A DNA stretch of 64,000 nt from Vreelandella halophila (GCF_019903425.1 NZ_JACHUZ010000013.1:1772168-1836167), one strand, 5' to 3'; counted from the first letter of the stretch, positions 1-8,167 are shown. Translations and numbers: made by a program. Notes: a model not told the origin generated them from the sequence alone.

Positions 1-228
1 CTTGCGGATGTACTGGAGTATCTAAGGCCCAAGGTTAAGTCTGTCCTTACCAAAAAAGATGAAAAGGATCTTTTTAACCTGGCCAATAATTTTGGTATTC
101 GTCACCACAATGACCAGCAAAAAACGAACTATGATGCTGCCTTGTGGCTAAGCTGGATGTTTTACTATTACCTAGCAACAATCCATGTGCTTCTCCGTAA
201 ACTTGGCAATCAGTCACTTAACAAATAG
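1..228 (+). CDS. Partial hypothetical protein, C-terminal 75 residues of a cassette gene
   Basis: Reading frame 1 is open from the window edge to a TAG at 226-228 and encodes an acidic/basic mix followed by an aromatic stretch (WLSWMFYYYLATIHVLLRKL) that could be a helix. The 5' end lies outside the window. Its stop overlaps the left simple site of an attC-like element, as expected for an integron gene cassette. The composition is AT-richer than the core genes further right. I do not recognise the family; the RHHN segment hints at HEPN-type proteins but this is only an impression. Real coding is supported by the long stop-free frame and by the cassette context. Confidence 0.6.
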   Translation, partial: LADVLEYLRPKVKSVLTKKDEKDLFNLANNFGIRHHNDQQKTNYDAALWLSWMFYYYLATIHVLLRKLGNQSLNK

Positions 229-289
229 CCTTACTCGGCTCGGCTTGTCACGCTGCGCGCAACAAACCGGCCACTGCAAATGGCGTTAA
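228..289 (+). other. attC-like site 1, split by the IS5 element
   Basis: The left 7-mer GCCTTAC (228-234) matches the attC consensus RYYYAAC at six of seven positions. The right core begins GTTAA at 285-289 and is cut by the IS. Joining it to the bases after the right target duplication (A1457, T1458) restores GTTAAAT, a full match to GTTRRRY. Between them CGGCTTGT and ACAAACCG can form an imperfect stem. The site lies between two AT-rich unknown genes, as in a cassette array. Confidence 0.5.
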
Positions 290-1452
290 GGAACCTCTGA
301 ATAACCAGTTTTGAACGCCAATTCCCGATTTCGATCCGGAGATGAACCGATTTCGGCGATAAATGCCCGGTCTATTTGTTCATCTTTTGTCCGGTTAACG
401 CCTTTTTGGCGGCCACCGGACACACTTCCCCTACGCGGGGAGGTATCGTTCACCGACAAGCATGTTGCTGAACGCTGCCAACAGGTAAAGCCGATTGGCG
501 TTCTTCGCCAGGCCGCGGTAGCGGACCTTAGCGTAACCAAACTGACGCTTGATGGTACGAAACGGATGCTCGACCTTCGCCCGAACACTGGCCTTGATCT
601 TTTCCGCCCTGGCAAGGTTGCTGCCTTCCGCCAGCTGTCGGGTAACACCAGGGCGCCGGGCGATGAACCAGTCGACGTTCCGGTGCCGGTGCTCTTTGCG
701 CTTCTCAATGCCCCGGTAACCGGAATCGCCAAAAACCCGTGTTTCATCGCCGTGGAGCAACGCGCCAGCCGCATTGAGATCGTGCTCATTGGCAGCAGTC
801 ACTTCCAGCGAATGGATCATCCCAAAACCGTCATCCACACCAGTGTGCATCTTCATTCCGAAATACCACTGGTTGCCCTTGCGGGTCTGGTGCATTTCCG
901 GATCCCTCTCGCCGCTTTTGTTCTTGGTCGAGCTGGGCGCGGAGATGATGCTGGCATCCACGATGCTGCCTTCGCGCAGCATCAGGCCCTGGCGCTCCAG
1001 GTGCTTGTTCACTTCCTTGAACATCGCCTTGCCCAGGTTGTGCTGCTCCAGAAAATGGCGGAAGTTGAGAATGGTGGTTTCGTCCGGAATCGAATCGGCC
1101 AGGGTCAGGCCGGCAAAGCGGCGCATGGACTCGATCTCGTAGAGTTCGTCTTCCATCGCTGGATCGGAAAGGTTGTAGAACAGCTGCATGCAGTGGATGC
1201 GAAGCATCACCTGCAATGGATACGGCCGGCGGCCGTTCTCGCCCTTGGGATAGTAGCGGGCAACCTTGTTCTCCAGCTTCTTCCAGGGGATCAGCTGATC
1301 CATGCGCTCCAGGAACTTCTCGCGGCGGGTCTTGCGCTTTTTGTTCTGGTATTCGGCTTCGGCAAAGCTGATCTGGCTCATGGCGTGAAGACCTTCCCGA
1401 TTGGTGGCTCTGGCGCTATTGTCGCAAATCCGGGGGCTTTTTCAGAGGTTCC
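290..1452 (-). mobile_element. IS5-family insertion sequence, 1163 bp, with TTAA target duplication
   Basis: The element starts GGAACCTCTGAATAA at 290 and ends with the near-perfect inverted repeat TTTTTCAGAGGTTCC at 1452. A 4-base TTAA duplication sits directly outside both ends (286-289 and 1453-1456), which fits the YTAR target preference known for the IS5 subgroup. It holds one intact transposase gene on the minus strand. It is inserted in the core of an attC-like site, so it arrived after the cassette array existed. Intact ends, duplication and transposase suggest it could still be active. Confidence 0.9.
431..1381 (-). CDS. IS5-family DDE transposase
   Basis: A 316-residue transposase that cuts and rejoins the ends of its own element. 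The N-terminal DUF772-type region (about 20-125) is followed by a DDE core: Asp142 in IVDASII, Asp219 in FGDSGYRG and Glu271 in AKVEHPFRTIKRQFG, the standard spacing and signature of IS5 transposases. The ATG at 1381 is near the right end of the element and the length is typical of the family. No frameshift is visible. The opposite strand carries a long open frame that is only its shadow. Confidence 0.93.
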   Translation of the reverse strand: MSQISFAEAEYQNKKRKTRREKFLERMDQLIPWKKLENKVARYYPKGENGRRPYPLQVMLRIHCMQLFYNLSDPAMEDELYEIESMRRFAGLTLADSIPDETTILNFRHFLEQHNLGKAMFKEVNKHLERQGLMLREGSIVDASIISAPSSTKNKSGERDPEMHQTRKGNQWYFGMKMHTGVDDGFGMIHSLEVTAANEHDLNAAGALLHGDETRVFGDSGYRGIEKRKEHRHRNVDWFIARRPGVTRQLAEGSNLARAEKIKASVRAKVEHPFRTIKRQFGYAKVRYRGLAKNANRLYLLAAFSNMLVGERYLPA

Positions 1453-1474
1453 TTAAATCTTAGAGGAGTCGTGC

Positions 1475-1843
1475 GTGACAAGCAAAAGAAATTATGAAGA
1501 GATCAGCCGAAAAATTGATCAACGGATGAACTCTTGGTACCTATTCTTGAATGAAATCTTCGGAGTCTTGGGCTTTGCCTTAGCGCTTTCAGTTGTAGGG
1601 CTTGAAGGTTCGCAGTTCTACGCATCGTTGGTTTTAGTATTTCTAGGAATATTATATATTCCAGAAGCAATTAAGAGGCGGCGCTTCATAAAGTTGCTCC
1701 GTAAAAATAGGCATCCGTCTTTAAGTCTTTTGAATTCACTTCGTGCTGGAGCAGCATACTGGTTCGGCCTTTCATTTTTGCTGCTGGTGGTATTAGGTGC
1801 TCTGGATAAGGATACGACATTTTGCGTAATATTTGGATGTTAG
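1475..1843 (+). CDS. Hypothetical small membrane protein in a cassette
   Basis: A 122-residue protein with a charged N-terminus and three hydrophobic segments (about 24-45, 48-67 and 92-112), so probably an inner-membrane protein. The GTG at 1475 is preceded by AGAGGAG seven bases upstream, which decides the start. The codon composition is AT-rich compared with the metabolic genes to the right. It is the first gene of what looks like a two-gene cassette between attC-like sites 1 and 2, and the second gene begins 11 bases after its stop. I do not recognise the family, and no function can be read from the sequence. Confidence 0.7.
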   Translation: MTSKRNYEEISRKIDQRMNSWYLFLNEIFGVLGFALALSVVGLEGSQFYASLVLVFLGILYIPEAIKRRRFIKLLRKNRHPSLSLLNSLRAGAAYWFGLSFLLLVVLGALDKDTTFCVIFGC

Positions 1844-1853
1844 GAGGAAGCTC

Positions 1854-2279
1854 GTGGAATCGATAGACTTTATATATAAAATCAGAGTGGCAAAATTTTT
1901 CCAATGGGTGAGTGGGGGCACAGCTGCCGCTGCGCTAGGCTTATTCATTTTTACTGTTGGATTACCCACCGATCAGACGCAAAAATGGGTGGCGTTGTCT
2001 TTGTTCTCATTTTCCATGCCTATGCTCCTTGGTGCGTCAGCGATTTCAAAGGATATCCAAATTTTTGAGGCTACATCAAGCAAATCAGATCGCCTGCATT
2101 CGATGATGCTTACGGTGGGCGTGCTCTCGTTTATGGCCGGTTTTGGAATTCTCTGTTTCCTGATTAATTCTTGGCTGCCTATTATTATCGGAATAAGTTT
2201 CAGCATATCGGTACTATTGTATTCGTATAGCTACGATAGTTTGGTCGCTGAAACCAGTAGTCAAAAGCTCAGGACTTAA
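1854..2279 (+). CDS. Hypothetical membrane protein in a cassette
   Basis: A protein of about 141 residues with four likely membrane segments (GTAAAALGLFIFTVGL, WVALSLFSFSMPMLLGASA, MMLTVGVLSFMAGFGILCFL and a last one ending near SVLLYSY). The GTG at 1854 follows AGGAGGAAG at 1842-1850; an in-frame TTG at 1833 overlaps the previous gene and is less likely. The stop (2277-2279) lies inside the left 7-mer of attC-like site 2, the usual arrangement in integron cassettes. Together with the preceding gene it could form a two-subunit membrane system, but this is inferred only from adjacency and size. The family is not recognised. Confidence 0.65.
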   Translation: MESIDFIYKIRVAKFFQWVSGGTAAAALGLFIFTVGLPTDQTQKWVALSLFSFSMPMLLGASAISKDIQIFEATSSKSDRLHSMMLTVGVLSFMAGFGILCFLINSWLPIIIGISFSISVLLYSYSYDSLVAETSSQKLRT

Positions 2280-2345
2280 CAAGTTGCTGCACGCGGATAA
2301 ATTACTCGCTGCGCTCGCAATTTACCGGTGAGCAAAGCGTTAGGG
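2274..2345 (+). other. attC-like site 2 (72 bp)
   Basis: The left 7-mer ACTTAAC (2274-2280) is a perfect RYYYAAC and the right 7-mer GTTAGGG (2339-2345) matches GTTRRRY at six of seven positions. The arms between them pair imperfectly (TTGCT with AGCAA, CGG-A-TAAATT with AATTTACCG) with unpaired bases on one side, the layout that integron integrases use to choose the bottom strand. The site overlaps the stop of the upstream gene, and the next cassette gene starts nine bases after it. Confidence 0.75.
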
Positions 2346-2353
2346 AGTCAATC

Positions 2354-2980
2354 ATGGCAGACGATTTCCGAGACCTCATAACTGGCAAAATTAGACTCCC
2401 CCATGTTGAAGACAAGCTGTTCACCGAGGCGGACGACTGGTGGATGAACGCCTGCCTAGACTGGTACCACGATGCTTCCGAGCTATACATAGTTGGGTAC
2501 AAAGAAGCAGCTGATTCGTTGGTCGAAAGCGTTAATAACAGAAACGGAACAGGCGATTCGTTGGTGTTCCCAATAGTCTTTCTTTACCGTCAATATTTGG
2601 AATTAAGACTCAAGTCACTGCTTGAAGATGGCCGCCGTTTACTAGACAAACCCCATGAGGCTGGGGCCGAGCATCGTCTGTCTAAGTTGTGGCAACCAAC
2701 TCGAGAAATCTTGCTTGAAGTTTGGCCAGAGGGAAATCGCGAACATTTGAAAATTGTGGGTAAGCTGATAGCCGAATTTGAAAAGGCAGATCCGCGGTCA
2801 ACGTCGTTCAGGTATCCAAAGGATCTATCGGGGAAGAAGTCTGTGAAACTCGAGATACCTCGCCTTAATCTACGCAATCTTTCCGAGGTCATCGGTGCCA
2901 TGGCTATCATATTAGAAGGGGCATCAGCTGGTATCTCAGAATATCTCAGCATCAGGCAGGATATGGACCATGGGTGGTAA
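2354..2980 (+). CDS. Hypothetical protein, 208 residues, cassette gene
   Basis: A soluble, acidic protein; ATG at 2354 has AGGGAG about six bases upstream, and that Shine-Dalgarno overlaps the end of attC-like site 2. The stop at 2978-2980 is four bases before attC-like site 3, so the gene fills exactly one cassette. The segment FLYRQYLELRLKSLL (about 76-90) resembles helices seen in HEPN-like proteins, but the RX4-6H active-site motif is not evident, so I do not assign that fold. No signal peptide or membrane segment is visible. Function unknown. Confidence 0.75.
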   Translation: MADDFRDLITGKIRLPHVEDKLFTEADDWWMNACLDWYHDASELYIVGYKEAADSLVESVNNRNGTGDSLVFPIVFLYRQYLELRLKSLLEDGRRLLDKPHEAGAEHRLSKLWQPTREILLEVWPEGNREHLKIVGKLIAEFEKADPRSTSFRYPKDLSGKKSVKLEIPRLNLRNLSEVIGAMAIILEGASAGISEYLSIRQDMDHGW

Positions 2981-2983
2981 GCT

Positions 2984-3057
2984 CCCTAACCAGGCCATGC
3001 ACCGGATGCCAAACCCTCCGCTTCGCTCCGGTTTTGTCACCGGTGATGGCGGGCGTT
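2984..3057 (+). other. attC-like site 3, interrupted by the IS1182 element
   Basis: The left 7-mer CCCTAAC (2984-2990) and the right core GCGTT (3053-3057) bracket arms that pair with one-sided bulges: CCAT-g-CACCGG-a-TG on the left against CACCGGTGATGG on the right, then CAAACC against GGTTTTG. The extrahelical bases lie all on one arm, a hallmark of functional attC hairpins. The IS1182-family element begins immediately after GTT, within the crossover core. Confidence 0.75.
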
Positions 3058-4812
3058 GAGACTGTAGAAAAACCCCCGATTTGGTAGGCTAGCCCCGAGC
3101 AACAAGGAGTCGTTGGCATGCCCCGCTTCAAGCCCTACAACTACGACCAGGACGCGATGGTGGTGATCAACTACCGCCACCAGCTCCAGCCCGGGACCTT
3201 CGAATACGCCGTCCATTACCTGATCGAGCACAAGCTGGATCTGTCGGTCTTTTACCCCAAGTACCGTAATGGAGACACAGGCCGACTGGCCTACGATCCG
3301 GCCATTCTTCTCAAGATCATCCTGTTCGCCTACTCCAAGGGCATCACCTCCAGCCGCGAGATGCAGTGGTGCTGCGAGACCAACATCCTCTTCAAGGCCC
3401 TGTCCTGCGACACGGTGCCGCACTTCACCACCCTGGCGGCGTTCGTGAGCAACCACGCGGAGGAGATCGAAGCGCTGTTCGAGCAGGTCCTTCTGGTGTG
3501 TCAGGAACAGGGCCTTTTGGGCAACGAACTGTTCGCCATCGATGGCTGCAAGATGGCCTCGGATGCATCTAAGGAATGGTCCGGCACCTTCAAGGAACTG
3601 GGCGATAAGCGGGATAAGCTGCGCCGGCTGATCCGCCATAGACTCCAGGAACACCGCCAGCAGGATGAGGCCGCCACGGAGGCCGAGCTCGATCAGCAGA
3701 TCCGGGAGGCCAGGACCATCCTCTCGCTGGATGAGGCGAAGAACAAAATAGACCGCTTCCTAAAGACGCAGAGCCCACGGAAGGGCCAGGGCAAGCGGAG
3801 CAAGGAAGTGAAGAGCAACATCACGGACAATGAAAGCGCCAAGATGACCACCGGCAAGGGCACCATCCAGGGCTACAACGGCGTAGCCACGGTGGATAAA
3901 AAGCACCAGGTCATCATTGACGCCCAGGCCTTCGGCGAAGGCCAGGAGCACCATACCCTGAAGCCGGTTCTCGAGCGCGTGGAGCAACGCTACCGACGAC
4001 TGGGCATCAACGCCAATATTTTCCAACAAGGCACCATCGTCACCGCCGACACCGGTTCCGCCAACGCGACCCGGCCTTCGCCGAACAGAAGGCCAAATAC
4101 GGCAAACGCCACCAGAACACCAGCCCATCACAATGGAAAGAGGTTATCCCGGCTAGCGAATTCGACTTCGATCCAGTGAACCTCACCTGCGATTGCCCTG
4201 CAGGAAACCGGCTCAGTTACCGGGGCAGCCGGGAAGATGAGAACGGCACCCCAAAAGCCTACTTCGAAGGCCGCCTACTCCAGTGTCGCCCTTGCCCGAA
4301 GAAACACCGATGTATGCACAATCCCCGTAGCGCCGATCACCGACACGGCGCTGGCCGACAGGTGAGTTTCCCTCTGGAACACAAGCGCCCGCCGAACTAC
4401 ACCGACTGGATGAAACATCGCGTCGACAGCCCCGAAGGCAAGCGCATCTACAGTCACCGGATGTCGGTGGTGGAACCGGTGTTCGGCAATATCGGAACGA
4501 CCAAGCGACTGGACCGGTTCAGTCTGCGCGGCAAGCGCAAGGTCCAAGGGCAGTGGCAGCTATACTGCCTGGTGCACAACATCGAGAAGCTGGCCAACTA
4601 CGGGCAGTTAGCGGCATAAGGCAGCGAGGCGGCAATGTACCGCCAGAAGCCGGTTGTGACGGGCCTTTTTAAGGCCGCCCATTGGCGAACTCGGCTAAAC
4701 GGAGCCGGACACCGGAAGCGGTGCCAGATGATCGGACCAGCGAATGAGCTGGTGAAACGAACAATCAGGAAGGCTGTGGACTGCGCCCGGAAGCGGGTTT
4801 TTCTACAGTCTC
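3058..4812 (+). mobile_element. IS1182-family insertion sequence, 1755 bp, transposase broken
   Basis: The ends are an 18-bp perfect inverted repeat, GAGACTGTAGAAAAACCC at 3058-3075 and its complement ending at 4812. GTT occurs directly outside both ends (3055-3057 and 4813-4815). After the right GTT the sequence GAGACTGTAGAAAA appears again, as if the terminus of another copy lies there, so the apparent duplication may reflect a tandem scar. The single transposase reading frame is shifted, so this copy is probably not self-mobile. Confidence 0.85.
3118..4619 (+). pseudogene. IS1182-family transposase, frameshifted
   Basis: The gene reads in one frame from ATG 3118 (MPRFKPYNYDQDAM) to about 4070 and continues in another frame from about 4076 to the TAA at 4617-4619. 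Near the junction the first frame turns into low-complexity residues, while the second frame supplies the expected sequence (FAEQKAKYGKRHQN and onward). The joined product would be about 500 residues with acidic residues in FAIDGCKM, TIVTADTG and SVVEPVFGNIG, as expected of IS1182 DDE transposases. A small indel near 4065-4077 is the simplest cause; programmed frameshifting is not usual in this family. The 4620-4812 stretch is the non-coding 3' end of the element. Confidence 0.85.
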
Positions 4813-4815
4813 GTT

Positions 4816-4832
4816 GAGACTGTAGAAAATGG
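4816..4832 (+). repeat. Relic or second copy of the IS1182 left end
   Basis: GAGACTGTAGAAAA (4816-4829) repeats the first 14 bases of the IS1182 element three bases beyond its right end and in the same orientation, then diverges into unique sequence. With GTT this gives a 17-base direct repeat flanking the element (3055-3071 and 4813-4829). Confidence 0.7.
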
Positions 4833-4853
4833 AAACGGCGGTTCTATAAACGG

Positions 4854-5075
4854 TCAGCAGCCCGCTAAAGACCTGTAACTCTCCAGGTATACCGCCGCCT
4901 GATCCTCCAGCGGCATTGATTGCCAGGCGGTCGACTGGATGTGCCACGCCTCGTTCAGCTCCTCGACTTCCAGCCCTACGGCCGCGAGCGCGTTGGAATC
5001 GCCTTCCAGATACCGCGCAGCGGCTTGATAGACGGTTTCAGCGCCATGTGTATCAATCGCTTGCTCTACCTGCAT
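4854..5075 (-). CDS. Small hypothetical protein downstream of the enoyl-CoA hydratase fusion
   Basis: A 73-residue acidic, helix-prone protein (MQVEQAIDTHGAETVYQA...) with an ATG at 5075 preceded by AGAGGAAT. It starts 16 bases after the stop of the CoA-binding/enoyl-CoA hydratase gene on the same strand and is probably co-transcribed. No cysteines suited to metal binding, no membrane segment and no motif I recognise are present. Its end is only some 25 bases from the IS-end relic, so the C-terminus may have been altered by the transposition event. Function unknown. Confidence 0.6.
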   Translation of the reverse strand: MQVEQAIDTHGAETVYQAAARYLEGDSNALAAVGLEVEELNEAWHIQSTAWQSMPLEDQAAVYLESYRSLAGC

Positions 5076-5091
5076 GGTTATTCCTCTCTGT

Positions 5092-6303
5092 TCACTGATC
5101 CGACCACTGCGGTTCACGCTTCCCGATAAACGCGTTGATGCCTTCTTCCGCGTCATGCGTCATAAGATTATCGACCATGACCCTGGAAGTGTATTCATAC
5201 GCCTCGGCGAGCGACATTTCCCGCTGCCGGTAAAATGCCTCCTTGCCGGTTTTCAGGGTCATGCTGGATTTCGAGGCAATCGTCTGTGCAATCCCAAGAG
5301 TGTAGTCACTGAGCTGTTCCTCCGGTACTGCCCGGTTGATCAGGCCAATGTCCGCCGCCCGTTCCGCATCAATCATCTCCCCCGTCAGGAGCATTTCCAT
5401 GGCAGCCTTGTTTCCAACATTCCGGGACAGCGCCACCATCGGGGTTGAACAGAACAGGCCGATCGAGACACCCGGTGTTGCGAAACGGGCGGAAGGGGAG
5501 GCATAGGCGAGGTCACAGCTGGCAACCAACTGGCAGCCGGCCGCCGTGGCAACGCCATTCACCTCGGCGATTACCGGTTTGGGGTTGGTAACGATTCCCC
5601 GCATGACACCACAGCAGGCAGCCATGGTTTCCTCGAAGAAGGCTCGACCGCCATCCGGTGCCTGGCGTGCCTGTGTCATCTCACGCAGATCATGGCCGGC
5701 ACTGAATGCGCGACCGTTCGCTGAGAGGATGATAACGCGGACGGAGGTATCCTCTGCGGCTTGTTCCAGAGCCGTCCGCAACTGCTTCAGCATGTCCATG
5801 GAGAGGGCATTGCGCCGTTCGGTATCATTCAGGGTCAGGCGCAGGATGCCCTCGCTGGTTCTTTCCCGCAGAAGAATGGGATCAGCCAGTTCGATCTTGG
5901 GGCACCGGTCCATTACCACCTTCATGCCACCCTGTTCGGCAATGCGCTCAGCCTTTTCATCGTGGATTCCGAGTTGTGCCCAGAGCACTGTCGCTCCGAT
6001 ACCCTGAGCTTCACGGGCGATGCCGACCAGCTCTGCGGATGGCCGGAAAACGTCCACCATATCCACGGGCCGGTCGATGAATTTCAGGGAGGGATAGACT
6101 CTGAGGCCGCAGATTTCGGTGACATCCGGCCGGGGGTTGACCGGTATCACCTCGTACCCGGCGCCAGTCAGGAACTGCAGCACCTCGTTGCTTGGCTTGG
6201 CTGGGTCAGCGCTGGCACCCACCATGGCAATGCGTCTGACTGATCCCAGAAGCTGCTGAATGTAGGCATCGGAATACTTGGCGCCGTATCGGGTATCCGT
6301 CAT
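5092..6303 (-). CDS. CoA-binding domain fused to enoyl-CoA hydratase/isomerase
   Basis: A two-domain, 403-residue protein. Residues about 10-140 form a Rossmann CoA-binding domain (IAMVGASADPAKPSNEVLQF; PVNPRPDVTEICG), alone known as the YccU-type family. Residues about 150-400 are a crotonase domain of the ECHDC3 type, with the oxyanion segment AFSAGHDLREMT and the second loop GVATAAGCQLVASCDLAYAS. The usual hydratase glutamate pair is not obvious, so the reaction is uncertain. The ATG at 6303 has GGGAGAG upstream and is preferred to an ATG seven codons earlier. It follows the two betaine methyltransferases on the same strand. The fusion is less common than the separate proteins. Substrate unknown. 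Confidence 0.85.
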   Translation of the reverse strand: MTDTRYGAKYSDAYIQQLLGSVRRIAMVGASADPAKPSNEVLQFLTGAGYEVIPVNPRPDVTEICGLRVYPSLKFIDRPVDMVDVFRPSAELVGIAREAQGIGATVLWAQLGIHDEKAERIAEQGGMKVVMDRCPKIELADPILLRERTSEGILRLTLNDTERRNALSMDMLKQLRTALEQAAEDTSVRVIILSANGRAFSAGHDLREMTQARQAPDGGRAFFEETMAACCGVMRGIVTNPKPVIAEVNGVATAAGCQLVASCDLAYASPSARFATPGVSIGLFCSTPMVALSRNVGNKAAMEMLLTGEMIDAERAADIGLINRAVPEEQLSDYTLGIAQTIASKSSMTLKTGKEAFYRQREMSLAEAYEYTSRVMVDNLMTHDAEEGINAFIGKREPQWSDQ

Positions 6304-6399
6304 AGGTTCTCTCCCACCGATCATTCCCCGACCTTAGCCATTTGGCAGGAATGCCACAAGGTCGGCGCGGCGGAACGCCGAACCGCCGCGCTCCGCCGC

Positions 6400-7224
6400 C
6401 TATTTTTCCGCGACGTAGTACACCCAGCCGATGCTGTCGGCGTCGGCCTGGTCTACCCAGAACTGCAGTGCCTGCGAGGTGGCATCGACCACATCCCGGC
6501 CCACGCGCTCCTCGAATTCCGCGCGCCGGCGTTCCAGCTCGGATCGTACCCAGCCATAGGACAGGGCAACATTGAGCGACCAGTCCTCATGGCGCTGGAT
6601 GGTAAAGCCAAGGTTTTTGATAGCGCGCTCGTAGTCGCTGTCATCCCACATTTCCGGCGCACCCACACGCTCATAGATGCGCCGGCGGTCGGCTTCCGGT
6701 GTACCGGCCCGGACCAGCAGCTCTGAAAAAACCAGCTTGCCACCGGGCTTGAGGACACGATGCGCCTCCTGCAACACCTTGTGTTTATCCGCTGCATGCA
6801 GGAAAGCTTCCTGTGACCAGTAGACGGAGAAGCTCTCGGCGTCGTAGGGCAGGGCGTGGAAGTCCGCCCAGGCGAAGTCAACCTTACTGTCGAGGCCGGC
6901 GTCACGGGTGAGCTCACGACCCCATTCGAGTTCCTTATCGGATATGTTGGTGGCAAGTACAGAGCAGCCGTACTCGCGCGCCAGGTAGCGCGCCATGGCG
7001 CCGTAGCCGCAGCCTACGTCCAGCACCTGGTCGTCAGGGCCGAGCCCGAGGTCTTCGCTCATGGTGCGGTTGGTGCGCTCCATGGCTGTGGGCAGGTCTT
7101 CGTCCGCGTGCGCGAACAGGCCCATGTGGATGTTCTCGCCCCAAATGTCCTTGTAGATGGCATTGGCGGCGCCGTCATAGTAGTCGCGCGTCTGCGCCAC
7201 CACGTCTTCAATCGCGGTGTTCAT
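6400..7224 (-). CDS. Sarcosine/dimethylglycine N-methyltransferase (SDMT)
   Basis: A 274-residue class I SAM-dependent methyltransferase that completes glycine betaine synthesis: sarcosine to dimethylglycine to betaine. SAM motif I is VLDVGCGYGAMARYLA (about 67-82), and the acidic loop and ALPYDAESF segment are typical. The long C-terminal part with WSLNVALSYGWVRSELERRR fits the extremophile SDMT family of Halorhodospira and Aphanothece. ATG 7224 is preceded by GAGAGGAA and is chosen over a start six codons earlier. It lies 79 bases downstream of the GSMT gene, so the two form an operon. Betaine is then an osmoprotectant, which points to a saline habitat. Confidence 0.9.
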   Translation of the reverse strand: MNTAIEDVVAQTRDYYDGAANAIYKDIWGENIHMGLFAHADEDLPTAMERTNRTMSEDLGLGPDDQVLDVGCGYGAMARYLAREYGCSVLATNISDKELEWGRELTRDAGLDSKVDFAWADFHALPYDAESFSVYWSQEAFLHAADKHKVLQEAHRVLKPGGKLVFSELLVRAGTPEADRRRIYERVGAPEMWDDSDYERAIKNLGFTIQRHEDWSLNVALSYGWVRSELERRRAEFEERVGRDVVDATSQALQFWVDQADADSIGWVYYVAEK

Positions 7225-7303
7225 GGTTCCTCTCCGGGTCATTCGGATTGACGGTGAAACCGGGGCGCATGAGGCCCCGGGGTGGTCAACTCGGAAGGGG
7301 TGT

Positions 7304-8074
7304 TCAGGCTTTCGGCTTGATTGCTACCTGCTGGACGAAGTCCACTTCATTGCGGTCGAAGGGCCGTTCGAAGTCGCCGTATTGGGTCAGGTTGGTAAAG
7401 CCGGTCTGTTCCAGAAGCTCCGACATGTAGTCCTGGCGCAGCGGGAACATGTTGAGCTGGAAGTGCGCGCCGTCGGGGAATCTGTACTCGAAACGCGCCA
7501 GGGTTGATGTCAGCTCGGCGGGATAGGCTTCTACGCCCTTGCCGGTGTAGTAGTGCTCGTGCTTGGAGCTGTAGCCGCCGTCGAGCATGGAGTCATAGTT
7601 GCGGTGGTCGATGATGATGATGCCACCGGGGCGCAATACCCTGTAGAAAGCCTGCATGGCCTGCACGCGGGCCTCGTGCTCGAACAGGTGAGTGAAGGAG
7701 TTGCCCAGGCACACCAGGGCGTCAAAGCGTTCCTCGCCCAGTTCCTCATCCAGCTTGACCCAGTCGGCCACCTGGCTGTGCGCGAAGGTCACGCCCACCT
7801 TGCTGGCGTTCTCGCGTGTGCGGGCGAGCATGTTTTCCGAGCCGTCAGTGGCGGTCACCTCAAGGCCGGAACGGGCCAGATTGATGCTGTTGAAGCCGGT
7901 GCCGCTGGCAACATCCACTACGTTGCTCGCGCCAGCTTCCTTGAGTAGCTTCTCGTAGAAGCCGCCTTCGGATGCCTTACGGCCTTCCCAGCCCACAAGG
8001 TCGTCCCAGTAATCGACGAAGTCGGGTGTGTACTGGCCGTATTGATTGCCGGTTCCGAGATTCTGAATAGTCAT
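7304..8074 (-). CDS. Glycine/sarcosine N-methyltransferase (GSMT)
   Basis: A 256-residue SAM-dependent methyltransferase that converts glycine to sarcosine and dimethylglycine, the first steps of de novo betaine synthesis. SAM motif I is VVDVASGTGFNSINLA (about 52-67), with DGSENML as the acidic loop and LVCLGNSFTHLFEH downstream. The N-terminus (NQYGQYTPDFVDYWDDLVGWEGR) and the tract IIIIDHRNYD are characteristic of bacterial GSMT. A strong GGAGGT precedes ATG 8074. It heads the operon with SDMT and is divergent from the MocR regulator, whose inverted-repeat operator lies about 95 bases upstream, so MocR control is plausible. Confidence 0.92.
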   Translation of the reverse strand: MTIQNLGTGNQYGQYTPDFVDYWDDLVGWEGRKASEGGFYEKLLKEAGASNVVDVASGTGFNSINLARSGLEVTATDGSENMLARTRENASKVGVTFAHSQVADWVKLDEELGEERFDALVCLGNSFTHLFEHEARVQAMQAFYRVLRPGGIIIIDHRNYDSMLDGGYSSKHEHYYTGKGVEAYPAELTSTLARFEYRFPDGAHFQLNMFPLRQDYMSELLEQTGFTNLTQYGDFERPFDRNEVDFVQQVAIKPKA

Positions 8075-8167
8075 CTTACCTCCGTTGGTTTCGACGGTCG
8101 TTCCGTCAACGAGGTGTAGTCTGGCGCTGATCCGGTTATCATTACAGATTCAATGGAAGACTGATGT

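Noticed and set aside
311-1456. Long plus-strand open frame across the IS5 element
   Set aside because: It is antisense to the intact transposase and shows no protein-family content.
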